DNA of 64,000 bases from Desmonostoc muscorum FACHB-395. Its GTDB lineage: Bacteria; Cyanobacteriota; Cyanobacteriia; Cyanobacteriales; Nostocaceae. The stretch spans positions 62,001 to 126,000 of the forward strand of contig NZ_JACJSF010000007.1 in NCBI RefSeq assembly GCF_014698035.1. The letters run 5' to 3'. Below are positions 9,984 to 19,175 of this stretch, piece by piece (the stretch's first letter is position 1; each line of letters begins with the position of its first letter). The notes beneath the pieces were generated by a model, which was not told where the DNA came from, ran no database searches, and saw nothing but the letters and a program-made list of their open reading frames with translations. The position numbers and the translations under genes were made by a program.

Positions 9984-10967
9984 ATGAACGCTGCCAAAAC
10001 GAGTGAAAAGCCCGATCGCGATTTAATGAACGATCCGCAGGCAAAGCGCGAGGCAGACAGAGCGCAAGCCAACAGAGACGAACTAAAAGAGCGCATTGCA
10101 CACGCGATTCCTCATGATGGGACGATTGAGCCTCTGAAAGGATTGCATTTCAATCGCTCCTCCTCGCCTTCGGAATGCGTTCATAGTGTCTCTATCCCTG
10201 CGTTTTGTGCGATCGCTCAGGGCAGCAAAGAAGTTCTTCTAGGCAGCGATCGCTATCTGTACGACCCGATGCATTATCTGCTTGCTACGGTTGAACTGCC
10301 AATTATCAGCCAAATTCTGGAAGCGTCAAAGGCGCAACCATACCTGAGTCTTCGCCTCGATCTTGACCCTACCCTTGTTGGCTCAGTGATGGTCGAGGCA
10401 GGGTATCCCTCATCGCGCAACCATGCTGATGTGAAAGCTATTGATGTAAGTCCATTAAATGCAAATCTGTTGGACGCTGTGGTGCGACTCGTCAGGCTTC
10501 TAGATTCCCCTGCTGAAGCTCATGTTCTCGCACCACTGATTAAGCGGGAAATCATTTATCGACTCCTGATGGGAGAGCAAGGTAATCGGCTCCGTCATAT
10601 TGCAGTTCTGGGTGGCTACACCTACCACATCGCCAGAGCCGTCGAGCGACTTCGTAAAGACTTTAACGAGCCGATCAAGATTGAAAGCATCGCACGAGAG
10701 CTGGGAATGAGTGTATCGGGCTTCCACCATCACTTCAAGTCTGTCACTGCCATGAGTCCCTTGCAGTACCAAAAGCAACTGCGGCTCCAGGAGGCTCGCC
10801 GTCTGATGCTGGGGGAAAAGCTTGATGCTACCAGTGCTGCCTACCGCGTGGGTTATGACGATGCCTCGCATTTTAACCGGGAGTACAAGCGGCTTTTTGG
10901 TGCGCCACCGATGCGCGATGTGGAGCGGCTGCGAGAAGCTGCTAGGGAGACTGCTAGTTCAATCTGA
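9984..10967 (+). CDS. AraC-family transcriptional regulator
   Basis: A 327-residue regulator. The ATG at 9984 is chosen as first in-frame ATG; a TTG at 9960 and an ATG at 10026 are alternatives, and no strong ribosome site decides. The N-terminal half is the AraC_N cupin-like effector domain, with HSVSIPAFCAIAQGSKEVLL and then YLLATVELPI. Residues about 225-325 are two helix-turn-helix units: IKIESIARELGMSVSGFHHH and ATSAAYRVGYDDASHFNREY, then KRLFGAPP. It is divergent from the cupin-SDR-hydrolase-SDR-AKR block, and this arrangement suggests it activates that block in response to a small molecule. Confidence 0.92.
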   Translation: MNAAKTSEKPDRDLMNDPQAKREADRAQANRDELKERIAHAIPHDGTIEPLKGLHFNRSSSPSECVHSVSIPAFCAIAQGSKEVLLGSDRYLYDPMHYLLATVELPIISQILEASKAQPYLSLRLDLDPTLVGSVMVEAGYPSSRNHADVKAIDVSPLNANLLDAVVRLVRLLDSPAEAHVLAPLIKREIIYRLLMGEQGNRLRHIAVLGGYTYHIARAVERLRKDFNEPIKIESIARELGMSVSGFHHHFKSVTAMSPLQYQKQLRLQEARRLMLGEKLDATSAAYRVGYDDASHFNREYKRLFGAPPMRDVERLREAARETASSI

Positions 10968-11550
10968 TCTCCTGTTCTGGTCGCGGCATCTTGGTAAGAC
11001 TGCCTGTACTCTAGAATTGCCTGCTAATAAGCTGTTACGCAAATAAGATTGCACATCAACTGGTGAGGTTGTCCTTTGTCAATTGTCCTTTGTCCTTGGT
11101 AAACACAAATGACAATTGACATACTCACGGGCGTGTTCGCCCTTGGCGTTCCCGTTCGCGCAGCGTCTCCGTCAGGAGAAGGGTACGCACGGGGTTTCAG
11201 ACCCATATTTTTGATGACTAATGACGGTCTACACGGAAAATATTGAAATATGTAGGCGCGTTAGCTTATCTGACAACAAAATTGCTGAATTCTCTCAAAA
11301 TTCGGCAATATTAGCCTTCTAATTACTTGGAATATAGGTTTTTGCTAGGGATACACAGATGTACGCCCCTATTGGAGTATTTGTATTAATTGCTTCATAA
11401 ATCTTCCTATAGATATGGAACAATATCATACTTCTCTATTTACGTCTTATATCTAAAGATAGAAGATTAAGGTTAAAATTTGGGAAACCTAAGAGGGATT
11501 ACTCCCAAGAGATTTCCTGCCTACTTATCGCAGAAAGCAACTGAGGTCAG
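10968..11550. other. Intergenic region with a G+C-rich palindromic repeat
   Basis: No gene was found. Bases about 11120-11205 hold a G+C-rich dispersed-repeat type segment (GTTCGCCCTTGGCGTTCCC, then CGCAGCGTCTCCGTCAGG) like those scattered in Nostoc genomes. The 300 bases before the TPR gene are A+T-rich and probably contain its promoter; I could not define one. Confidence 0.5.
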
Positions 11551-12573
11551 ATGAAGCAACCTTTAAATCAAGTCAAAGAGTGGGAACAACGTCGTGATGA
11601 AGCAAACCGCTACTACCAGCGCGGTAAATTTCAAGAATCTCTCGATCTTGCAACCAAAAATTTACATTTGGCTAGAGCAATTCGAGATCGAGCCAGAGAA
11701 GGCCATACATTAAACGATCTCGGTTTAGCTCACCTCAGTTGCTGGCAACCTCAAAGAGCATTAGAGCGCTTTCATCAGGCGCTTTCGGTTGCTGTTGAAA
11801 TTGGCAACCCGCCAGCAGAAGCAACCGCACTTAGCAATCTGGGTTCTACCTACAGCCGTCTTGGACGCTTTTCGCAAGCCTTAGAATATTTTGACAAAGC
11901 ACTGCCAATCTTTAGGCGATCGCAAGATATTCAAAGTGAAGTTTCTACTCTTAATGATGTAGCGCTAATTTATACCCGCTTAGGAGAACCGAAACGGGCA
12001 CTGTTGCTACAACACCAAATTTTGAGGATGCGGCGATTGTTGGGTGACTTTTCTGGTGAAGCAACAACGCTTAATGGCATTGGGTTTGCTTACAATGTCT
12101 TAGGCAAGTTTGAGCAAGCGCTAGAATTTTTTGAAGCGGCACTTCCAATTCAACGAGCCGTCAAGAATGTGCTTGGTGAAGCAACCACTTTGAATAATAT
12201 TGCCTCAATCTATAGTGATTTAGGAAAACCGAAACAAGCGCTATTACTATACTATCAAGTTCTTTTGACACGTCGGGCAATCAGCGATCGCGCAGGCGAA
12301 GCAACAACCCTTCACAACATTGGTTTTACCTACAGCACCCTGGCACAGCATCGCCAAGCAATGAAGTTCTACAAGCAAGCCATTGTGATTTATCAACAAC
12401 TAGGCGATAATCTCGGAGAAATTTCAACTTTGCTGAATATGGGAACCCTTTACGCCACAACGAAACGTAAAAAAATGGCGCGATCGTGCTACCAAAACGC
12501 TCAAGATTTAGCAGAGCAAATCGAACACCAGCCACTCTTGGAAAAAGTACAGCAGTTTATAGATTCTCTGTAA
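11551..12573 (+). CDS. TPR-repeat protein
   Basis: A 340-residue cytoplasmic protein made almost wholly of tandem tetratricopeptide repeats of the 40-residue (kinesin light chain/LGN) kind. Units recur with the pattern GEATTLNNIASIYSDLG, then KPKQALLLYYQ. About seven units run from residue 50 to 325. The conserved GEATTL turns are nearly identical between units, so recent internal duplication is likely. There is no signal peptide, membrane helix or catalytic domain; the role is probably protein binding. The start is supported by GAGG six bases upstream. A strong intrinsic terminator follows, so it is likely monocistronic. Confidence 0.88.
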   Translation: MKQPLNQVKEWEQRRDEANRYYQRGKFQESLDLATKNLHLARAIRDRAREGHTLNDLGLAHLSCWQPQRALERFHQALSVAVEIGNPPAEATALSNLGSTYSRLGRFSQALEYFDKALPIFRRSQDIQSEVSTLNDVALIYTRLGEPKRALLLQHQILRMRRLLGDFSGEATTLNGIGFAYNVLGKFEQALEFFEAALPIQRAVKNVLGEATTLNNIASIYSDLGKPKQALLLYYQVLLTRRAISDRAGEATTLHNIGFTYSTLAQHRQAMKFYKQAIVIYQQLGDNLGEISTLLNMGTLYATTKRKKMARSCYQNAQDLAEQIEHQPLLEKVQQFIDSL

Positions 12574-12592
12574 TTTAGATGCAACAGGCTCA

Positions 12593-12628
12593 AATTCCCG
12601 ACTTCTTAAAGAAGTCGGGAATTTTTTT
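12593..12628 (+). terminator. Rho-independent terminator of the TPR gene
   Basis: AATTCCCGACTTC pairs with GAAGTCGGGAATT around a four-base loop and is followed by seven T residues. It lies 20 bases after the TPR stop codon. Confidence 0.95.
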
Positions 12629-12744
12629 GTTCGAGTTGAAGCTCAAAAAGTTCGCAACTTCGTTACCGCCGACCATATACTAATCAACAGGTTACGATCA
12701 ATTAAGAAGTAATAATTTTTTATGGCACCGCCAGGAGTCTTTTT

Positions 12745-12963
12745 ATGTTCATTAGTGAATTGTCACCTATATTCAGAGAATTTATCCAGCATCCAGCCTC
12801 ATTTGTGGGTGGGTTATTCTCTGGTGTGCTTCGGCTCAATCTTGCAGACGATCCTGTTAAAAGCTGGCTAGCTCAACAGGGCGGCTCAAATAGTTATACT
12901 AGCAGCACAACAGAAGCACATAATGGCAAAGCAAGTGGGCCTCAACAGATTTCCATTGACTAA
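12745..12963 (+). CDS. Small hypothetical protein, 72 residues
   Basis: A short gene with a good ribosome site (AGGAG eight bases before the ATG). The N-terminal half, MFISELSPIFREFIQHPASF followed by VGGLFSGVLRLNLADDPVKSWL, looks structured and probably folds as one or two helices with a weakly hydrophobic face. The C-terminal third is polar and low complexity (SNSYTSSTTEAHNGKASG). I believe proteins of this kind occur across cyanobacteria but cannot name a family. No neighbouring partner suggests a function. Confidence 0.65.
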   Translation: MFISELSPIFREFIQHPASFVGGLFSGVLRLNLADDPVKSWLAQQGGSNSYTSSTTEAHNGKASGPQQISID

Positions 12964-13144
12964 ATTTTGAGTAATCGCAAATCCGGTTAATTATTATTGG
13001 CAATAGGGAATTGGGAACAGGGAATAGTGATAGAAACTTTAGTTATGGGTCAAAATCCCATTTTAAAAAAGATGTTTTTCGAGACGCGTAGCGCTCTTAA
13101 ATCGTTGTCCTTGTTACAATCCCACGCTTGAAACCCGTGGGTTT

Positions 13145-13221
13145 CCCAATTCCCAATTCCCAATTCCCAATTCCCAATTCCCAATTCCCAATTCCCAATT
13201 CCCAATTCCCAATTCCCAATT
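13145..13221. repeat. Heptanucleotide tandem array, 11 x CCCAATT
   Basis: Eleven perfect copies of CCCAATT run without interruption and end ten bases before the aminotransferase ATG. This is the short tandemly repeated repetitive (STRR) class known from heterocystous cyanobacteria. It replaces any normal ribosome binding site for the next gene. Confidence 0.97.
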
Positions 13222-13231
13222 CCCAGTAAAT

Positions 13232-14398
13232 ATGGAATCCCTAACCTCTCGTATGCAGGGTGTACAGTCGCCGATTATTCCTGTGGTTGGGGAACTGATT
13301 AAAAACTCTCCAGGAACAATCTCTCTAGGACAGGGTGTTGTTCATTACAACCCCCCGCCGGAAACTATCGAATTTTTACCCAAATTTTTTGCCGATTCTG
13401 CTAACAATTTATACAAATCAGTTGAGGGAATTCCCCCATTGCTGACAGCACTTGCTGGAAAATTGCAAGCCTTCAATGGTATTGAAATCAATGGGGAAAA
13501 CTGCATCGTCGTGACAGCAGGGAGCAATATGGGATTCATGAATGCCATTCTTGCTATTACTAACCCAGGCGATGAAATTATTTTGAATACGCCTTACTAT
13601 TTCAACCATGAAATGGCGATCGCAATTGCTGGTTGTCGTGCGGTGTTAGTGGCGACAGATGAAAATTACCAACTACGCCCAGAAGCGATCACTCAAGCAA
13701 TTACTCCCAAAACACGGGCTATAGTCACAATTTCGCCCAATAATCCCACTGGAGTCGTCTATTCAGAAGCAGCATTGCGCCAAGTAAATCAAATTTGTGA
13801 CACTAATGGCATTTACCACATCAGCGATGAAGCTTATGAATACTTTACCTATAACGGCGTAAAACACGTTTCTCCTGGTGCATTTGGGAGTAGCAAGTAC
13901 ACTATTTCTCTATTTAGCCTTTCCAAAGCATACGGTTTTGCTAGTTGGCGCATTGGCTATATGGTGATTCCTAAACACTTATTTGTCGCTATCAAAAAAG
14001 TCCAGGATACAATTTTGATTTGTCCGCCAGTCATTTCTCAATATGCAGCTTTAGGGGCATTGCAAGCCAAAGAGGAGTATTTGCAGAATAATATAGGTGC
14101 AATTTCTCAAGTGCGGCAATTAGTACTCGACTCTCTTAACCGCCTAGAAGGTTTATGTAGCATCACACCTGCTAATGGCGCTTTCTATTTTTTCCTCAAA
14201 GTTAATACTCAGATGGATGCTTTTGAGTTAGTTAAAAGACTAATCCAGGAACATAAAGTAGCAGTCATTCCAGGTACAACTTTTGGTATGGATGACGGAT
14301 GCTACCTGCGCGTTGCTTACGGTGCGCTGCAAAAAGAGACAGCCAAAGAAGGTATAGAAAGATTAGTACAAGGTTTGGAAACTATAATTAGGAGTTAA
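13232..14398 (+). CDS. Class I/II PLP-dependent aminotransferase
   Basis: A 388-residue fold-type I aminotransferase. Seen motifs are the substrate-side loop [13 protein letters not shown], the PLP phosphate region VTAGSNMGF, the NNPTG motif in [11 protein letters not shown], the aspartate-tyrosine pair in [10 protein letters not shown], and the Schiff-base lysine in [15 protein letters not shown] near residue 233. The arginine for the substrate carboxylate is in YLRVAYG. It resembles aspartate/aromatic aminotransferases of the AspC subgroup; the exact amino acid is not determined. The start lies right after a heptamer repeat array, so translation initiation lacks an obvious Shine-Dalgarno site. 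Confidence 0.92.
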   Translation: MESLTSRMQGVQSPIIPVVGELIKNSPGTISLGQGVVHYNPPPETIEFLPKFFADSANNLYKSVEGIPPLLTALAGKLQAFNGIEINGENCIVVTAGSNMGFMNAILAITNPGDEIILNTPYYFNHEMAIAIAGCRAVLVATDENYQLRPEAITQAITPKTRAIVTISPNNPTGVVYSEAALRQVNQICDTNGIYHISDEAYEYFTYNGVKHVSPGAFGSSKYTISLFSLSKAYGFASWRIGYMVIPKHLFVAIKKVQDTILICPPVISQYAALGALQAKEEYLQNNIGAISQVRQLVLDSLNRLEGLCSITPANGAFYFFLKVNTQMDAFELVKRLIQEHKVAVIPGTTFGMDDGCYLRVAYGALQKETAKEGIERLVQGLETIIRS

Positions 14399-14415
14399 AA
14401 GTCATTCAATTTTGG

Positions 14416-14456
14416 ATTTAAGATTTTCCTGCAATCGCAAATCAAAAATCTTAAAT
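14416..14456. repeat. Inverted repeat between aminotransferase and YjbQ genes
   Basis: ATTTAAGATTTT (14416-14427) pairs with AAAAATCTTAAAT (14444-14456). It can form a long A+T-rich hairpin between the two genes. It may be a weak terminator or a degenerate dispersed repeat. Confidence 0.6.
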
Positions 14457-14494
14457 TGTCACTCCTATACAATGCTAAATATAAAATTGAACAG

Positions 14495-14932
14495 ATGCCG
14501 ATTATTAATAAGCTAATTGAAATTGAAACTGAACCAAAAATTAATATTCATAATATCACACCACAAATTCAAGATTTTCTTGCTTCAACATCAATTAAAA
14601 ATGGACAAGTTTTAGTATTTTCTCGTCATACAACGACAGCTTTAGCTATCAACGAGCATGAAGTCAGATTGTTAGAAGATATAAAAGTATTCTTAAAAAG
14701 ATTAGCACCAGAGTCGGACAGTTACTTGCATAATGACTTGCATTTAAGAGATGTCCCGGAAGATGAGCCAATTAATGCTCACTCTCACTTAATGGCAATG
14801 ATGCTGACCACTAGTGAGATAATTCCCATTGTGGATGGTAAATTAGCTTTGGGAACCTGGCAATCTGTATTGTTTTTTGAGTTGGATGGGCCGCGCAAAA
14901 GAACGGTATTTGTCCAAATTTCTGGCGAATAA
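14495..14932 (+). CDS. YjbQ/UPF0047 family protein
   Basis: A 145-residue protein of the YjbQ family, whose E. coli member has a secondary thiamine-phosphate synthase activity. I start at the ATG at 14495 (MPIINKLIEIETEP), which fits the family length; an upstream TTG at 14456 would add 13 residues. Conserved motifs are visible: SRHTTTALAINEHE, HNDLHLRDVPEDEPINAHSH and LALGTWQSVLFFELDGPRKR. These contain the histidines and acidic residues clustered in the active site. It probably forms a trimer in the cytoplasm. The in vivo role of the family is unresolved. It follows the aminotransferase in the same direction with a 96-base gap. Confidence 0.9.
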   Translation: MPIINKLIEIETEPKINIHNITPQIQDFLASTSIKNGQVLVFSRHTTTALAINEHEVRLLEDIKVFLKRLAPESDSYLHNDLHLRDVPEDEPINAHSHLMAMMLTTSEIIPIVDGKLALGTWQSVLFFELDGPRKRTVFVQISGE

Positions 14933-15118
14933 TGCAACTTCACATCTACAATCCTCTCAGAACAACCCAAATCTGAGAGAATTACGAAAATGAGGCTCAA
15001 CAAGTGCATCAGTTGAATTTACTTACAGCAATTAAAAATCTGAAAGAATGTTTCTAAGCATAACCTTCCTTTCCACAAACCAGAACTTTCGTTGTGTCAA
15101 AGGCAGAGGCAATTAGTG

Positions 15119-16174
15119 ATGAAAAATAACGATAACTTTGTATTACGTAATACTTGGTACTATGCTCTGCCTAGTAATCATATCAAGCCAGGTATGATGA
15201 TCAGCCGCATTTTCTTGGGTGAACCTGTGCTTCTAGTCCGAGATCAAAATGCTAAAGTCTCGGCTATGAGAGATATTTGTCCTCATCGTGCCGTGCCTTT
15301 GAGTTGTGGTAGATTCGATGGACAGGAAGTGGAATGCTGCTATCACGGTTGGCGCTTTAACTCAGGTGGACGCTGCACTGCAATTCCATCTCTTGTTGAG
15401 GAGCAGCAGATGGATTTAAGCCGCTTTGACGTACAATCCTACGAAGTTCGGGAAGCCCAAGGGAATATTTGGATATATATGGCTGATCCCGATAAATCTC
15501 AGCCTGCTGCTTCTGAGATGGAAATTCCGGTGATTCCAGGGTTTGAGGAGCAATCGCCCCAATTTGTAGAGGTGATGAGATTTCCCTGTTTTGTGGATCA
15601 TGCAGTAGTAGGTCTGATGGACCCTGCTCATTCCCCTTATGTTCATCGTGCTTGGTGGTGGCGAAGTGGGCAACTGCATGAGGAAGTCAAGCAATTTGAT
15701 GCTTCACCCTACGGCTTTACTATGCGACGACACCGATTACCAGCGAATGGAGGTCGATTATACTTGCTGATTGGTGGTGGTGTGCCGGAAACGGAGATTT
15801 CTTTTCGTTTACCTAGCGTCAGAATAGAAGAAACCACAATTGGCAAGCATAGAGTTGTTAATTTAACGGCAGTTACCCCCATTTCAGACACAGAAACTGA
15901 GGTAAATTTTGTTCTTTATTCGACACTTCCCTGGGTGGGATTTTTCAAGCCACTCCTGCATGTACTGGCACAAACCTTCCTGGGTCAAGACCGAACGGTT
16001 GTGGAAAAGCAACAGATTGGCCTTAAATATAATCCTGTTCTGCGACTGATTAAGGATTCAGATATGCAGGCACAGTGGTATTACCAGTTAAAGCGGGAGT
16101 ATGCTCGGTCTGTCGCTGAAGGACGAGAATTTGTGAACCCTGTTAAGGATCAAGTACTTCGCTGGCGTGCTTAA
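15119..16174 (+). CDS. Rieske-type ring-hydroxylating oxygenase
   Basis: A 351-residue oxygenase alpha-subunit-like protein. The ATG at 15119 is preceded by AGAGG about ten bases upstream. Residues about 10-110 are the Rieske domain: CPHRAVPLSCG supplies the first Cys-x-His and CCYHGWRF the second Cys-x2-His. The catalytic domain carries the mononuclear-iron ligands in GLMDPAHSPYVHRAW, where D and two H are spaced as in the family. It resembles the vanillate O-demethylase/pheophorbide oxygenase branch and has no beta subunit next to it. Electrons would come from a separate ferredoxin or reductase. The substrate is unknown. Confidence 0.9.
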   Translation: MKNNDNFVLRNTWYYALPSNHIKPGMMISRIFLGEPVLLVRDQNAKVSAMRDICPHRAVPLSCGRFDGQEVECCYHGWRFNSGGRCTAIPSLVEEQQMDLSRFDVQSYEVREAQGNIWIYMADPDKSQPAASEMEIPVIPGFEEQSPQFVEVMRFPCFVDHAVVGLMDPAHSPYVHRAWWWRSGQLHEEVKQFDASPYGFTMRRHRLPANGGRLYLLIGGGVPETEISFRLPSVRIEETTIGKHRVVNLTAVTPISDTETEVNFVLYSTLPWVGFFKPLLHVLAQTFLGQDRTVVEKQQIGLKYNPVLRLIKDSDMQAQWYYQLKREYARSVAEGREFVNPVKDQVLRWRA

Positions 16175-16381
16175 ATTACTTCAAAGTAAATTCTGCAAAT
16201 TTTGGGCACTTTAGCTGATGATGATACCCTGACACCATTAATAGAACAATTCCAGTAATCAATAAAAGAGCCGCCAGAATAAATGATTCATTGATTTGAC
16301 CTTGGTTTAATTCAAAATACAAAATTCTGTTAGGAAGAATAAAGAAAATTTTGAATTAATTAATTTCGAGTTACAGGCTCC

Positions 16382-16455
16382 CCTGACTTTTCACGTTGTG
16401 TGCAAAAGTCCACCAAAGACCTAACCCCCTAACCCCCTTCCCGACGCAGGAAGGG
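16382..16455. repeat. Partial copy of a MITE-like element
   Basis: About 74 bases match, in reverse orientation, one half of the complete 147-bp element at 48004-48150. The shared part includes AGTCCACCAAAGACCTAACC, then the C-run and CTTCCCGACGC. Similarity stops at about 16455, where transposase-derived sequence begins, so only one end is kept. Confidence 0.8.
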
Positions 16456-16465
16456 CAGGGTGGTT

Positions 16466-16603
16466 TTCTTCGAGTGGTCGGTAGCCCCAATATACTGTCA
16501 TTGCTCCCAGCCATATTAGTAACAATACTAACCATAATTCATGTCTTCGTCCTCGGATGTGCCTATAGTCTGGGACTTGCTGCAATTGTTCGACGAGATT
16601 CAT
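16466..16603 (-). pseudogene. N-terminal fragment of an ISAs1-like transposase
   Basis: The minus strand reads MNLVEQLQQVPDYRHIRGRR then HELWLVLLLIWLGAMTVYWG and YRPLEE. This matches the start of ISAs1/H-repeat-associated transposases: a short helix, PDxR, a basic patch and a hydrophobic segment. After YRPLEE the frame runs into the adjacent MITE-like repeat and then stops, so over 80 percent of the gene, with the DDE residues, is gone. Confidence 0.65.
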
Positions 16604-16765
16604 ACTTGTTAGTTATCCATTTTTCTTTACCCTCTACAACCATTATTATTGTTCTCTCGTTGTATGAAACCACCCTGCTTGTGGATATGGCATAAGGGAG
16701 TTAATAGTGAGGAGTTACAAATAAATTAAAAGTAGCAATATTATTTATTTTTACTCATAACTTCT

Positions 16766-16800
16766 AAAAAAATTCCCACCCAGGTATTAACCTGGGTGGG
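16766..16800 (-). terminator. Rho-independent terminator of dnaK
   Basis: CCCACCCAGG (16775-16784) and CCTGGGTGGG (16791-16800) form a perfect ten-base stem with a six-base loop. On the minus strand it is followed by a T-run (A-run at 16766-16772 on the plus strand). It lies 46 bases beyond the dnaK stop. Confidence 0.93.
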
Positions 16801-16846
16801 TAATATGAGGCGGGACAAAATAATTATCCCGAAAGAAGTAGAGGAA

Positions 16847-18751
16847 TTATTTACTCTCTGTAAAATCAGCGTCAATCACATCGTCGCCGCTACCAGAGCT
16901 AGAGGTGGAACCACCATCTTGAGGTTCAGCACCTGGTGCAGCACCCGCACCAGCTTGTTGATAGATGTTACTACCAACAGCGAATAGAGCTTGTTGCAAT
17001 TCTGGGGTGAGCTTTTTGATTTGCTCATCGTCTTCTTTGGCAACTGCTTCCCGCAGTTCTTTTACCAAACCTTCAACTTTAGTCTTGTCAGCAGCCGGAA
17101 CTTTATCGCCCAATTCTTGTAACTGCTTTTCAGCTTGGTATGACAAGGAGTCGGCTTGGTTCTTGCGTTCAATCTTCTCACGCCGTTCTTTGTCAGATGA
17201 AGCATTTTGTTCAGCTTCTCTTACCATCCGGTCAACGTCAGTTTTATCCAGGGTGGAAGCACCAGTTATGCTGATGGACTGTTCTTTGCCAGTACCTTTG
17301 TCCTTAGCGGTGACGTTAAGGATACCGTTAGCGTCAATATCGAACACCACTTCAATTTGAGGAACGCCACGTGGTGCAGGAGGAATACCATCAAGGCGGA
17401 AGGTTCCCAAACTCTTGTTATCGTTAGAAAATTCGCGTTCACCTTGAAGGACGTGAATTTCTACGTTGGTTTGACCATCCACTGCGGTGGAGAAGACTTC
17501 CGATTTTTTGGTGGGGATTGTTGTGTTGCGGGGAATAATTTTGGTCATTACGCCGCCCAATGTTTCAACACCCAAAGAAAGTGGTGATACATCTAACAGT
17601 AAGATGCCAGTGACTTCATTATTCAGTACACCTGCTTGAATCGCTGCACCAATTGCCACGACTTCATCAGGGTTAACACTTTGGTTAGGGTCTTTACCCA
17701 ATACCTGCTTCACAATCTGGTGGACTGCGGGAATACGGGTAGAACCACCAACTAACACCACTTCATCAATATCGCCTTTGCTTAACTTGGCATCGCGCAA
17801 AGCGTTTTCCACAGGAACACGGCAACGGTCGATTAAGTCAGAACAAAGTTCTTCAAAGGTGGCACGAGTCAGGGTTGTATCCAGGTGCTTAGGCCCATCC
17901 TGGGTAGCAGTGATAAATGGTAAATTGATTTCTGCTTGGGTAACGCTAGAAAGCTCAATTTTTGCTTTTTCTGCGGCTTCTGTCAGACGTTGTAAAGCTT
18001 GTTTGTCTTTGCGTAGTTCAATGCCTTCGGCTTTCTTGAACTTTTCAGCTAAGAAGTCAACTATTTTTTTATCAAAGTCATCACCACCAAGGTGTGTATC
18101 CCCAGATGTGGCTAGTACTTCAAAAACTCCATCTCCTACTTCTAGCACGGATACGTCGAAGGTACCACCACCAAGGTCAAAGACGAGAATGGTTTCGTTA
18201 CTCTTCTTGTCAAAGCCATAAGCTAGAGAAGCAGCAGTTGGCTCGTTGATAATCCGCAGAACTTCAATACCTGCAATTTTACCAGCGTCTTTTGTCGCTT
18301 GCCGTTGAGAGTCGTTAAAGTATGCGGGAACGGTGATTACAGCTTGGGTAACAGTTTCACCAAGGTATTTGCTGGCATCTTCAACTAGTTTGCGAAGAAC
18401 TTTTGCAGAAATTTCTTCAGGAGCAAACGGTTTACCAGCTATCGGACAATCTAATTTGACATTGCCGTTGCTGCTGAGAACTTTGTAAGAAACTTCAGTT
18501 GCTTCGTTACTCACTTCGTCGTAGCGGCGACCGATAAAGCGTTTGACTGAGTAAAACGTATTTTCGGGGTTCATCACCGCTTGGCGTTTGGCGATTTGGC
18601 CAACCAAGTTGTCGCCATTTTTCGCAAATGCCACTACTGATGGGGTTGTCCGAAAACCTTCAGCATTAGCAATTACAGTAGGTTTACCACCTTCCATCAC
18701 TGCCACGCAGGAGTTCGTTGTTCCTAAGTCAATTCCAACTACTTTTGCCAT
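16847..18751 (-). CDS. dnaK: Chaperone DnaK (Hsp70)
   Basis: A 634-residue Hsp70. The ATPase domain begins [20 protein letters not shown] and contains the phosphate-binding motifs [25 protein letters not shown] and [13 protein letters not shown]. The linker and substrate-binding domain follow ([18 protein letters not shown] in near form, here [19 protein letters not shown]). The lid ends in a Gly/Ser-rich tail and the terminal motif [11 protein letters not shown], typical of the essential cyanobacterial DnaK2 type. No grpE or dnaJ is next to it, so it is a stand-alone copy. The intergenic region upstream is 424 bases; I saw no CIRCE inverted repeat. It has its own terminator. Confidence 0.97.
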   Translation of the reverse strand: MAKVVGIDLGTTNSCVAVMEGGKPTVIANAEGFRTTPSVVAFAKNGDNLVGQIAKRQAVMNPENTFYSVKRFIGRRYDEVSNEATEVSYKVLSSNGNVKLDCPIAGKPFAPEEISAKVLRKLVEDASKYLGETVTQAVITVPAYFNDSQRQATKDAGKIAGIEVLRIINEPTAASLAYGFDKKSNETILVFDLGGGTFDVSVLEVGDGVFEVLATSGDTHLGGDDFDKKIVDFLAEKFKKAEGIELRKDKQALQRLTEAAEKAKIELSSVTQAEINLPFITATQDGPKHLDTTLTRATFEELCSDLIDRCRVPVENALRDAKLSKGDIDEVVLVGGSTRIPAVHQIVKQVLGKDPNQSVNPDEVVAIGAAIQAGVLNNEVTGILLLDVSPLSLGVETLGGVMTKIIPRNTTIPTKKSEVFSTAVDGQTNVEIHVLQGEREFSNDNKSLGTFRLDGIPPAPRGVPQIEVVFDIDANGILNVTAKDKGTGKEQSISITGASTLDKTDVDRMVREAEQNASSDKERREKIERKNQADSLSYQAEKQLQELGDKVPAADKTKVEGLVKELREAVAKEDDEQIKKLTPELQQALFAVGSNIYQQAGAGAAPGAEPQDGGSTSSSGSGDDVIDADFTESK

Positions 18752-19175
18752 TTTAGGTGCTGGCTCCGTATAACTACAAATGAATGAATGAGAATATAAA
18801 GGACTAAATTTTGAACCAACAGGGTCAATAAATCAGCCAATTCAGCATGAATACCTTTGATTTGGCTTTCCTGGGGTTAAAACTCCAGACTATGCTGATA
18901 TATATACTGAAGCTTAGTGGTAGCCAGTCCATGAAGGGTGGTTTCCCGAACCTTGCTTAGGACGGTTAAACTAACTAAATAGTTTTTTTAGTTGGTTCAT
19001 GGATTGATTTGCCTTCACTCTGTCTAATGTATGAGAATTAATACTTTCAGTAATTAGGGTGAACCGTAACGTCCGAGTGGTGTTTGCCGTCTTTAGAGGT
19101 AATAAACTACAGAAGCACTGAGAATTGGGCATTGGGGATTGGGCATTGGGCATTGAATTAAATATTACTCAGCAC
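18752..19175. other. Region upstream of dnaK with heptamer repeats
   Basis: No gene was found. Bases 19126-19156 are degenerate heptamer repeats (GGGCATT/GGGGATT). The rest should hold the dnaK promoter and leader. CTGGGG (about 18870) can pair with CTCCAG to form a small hairpin, of unknown meaning. Confidence 0.5.

Noticed and set aside
10968..11210. Short frames around 10822-11206
   Set aside because: They run through the G+C-rich dispersed repeat or the AraC 3' end and lack ribosome sites.
13145..13221. CRISPR array
   Set aside because: The units are 7 bases with no spacers; this is a simple tandem repeat.
16847..18221. Plus-strand frames opposite dnaK
   Set aside because: Antisense shadows of a strongly conserved gene, rich in Ser/Arg as expected for artefacts.
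18752..18900. CIRCE heat-shock operator upstream of dnaK
   Set aside because: No TTAGCACTC/GAGTGCTAA dyad is present.
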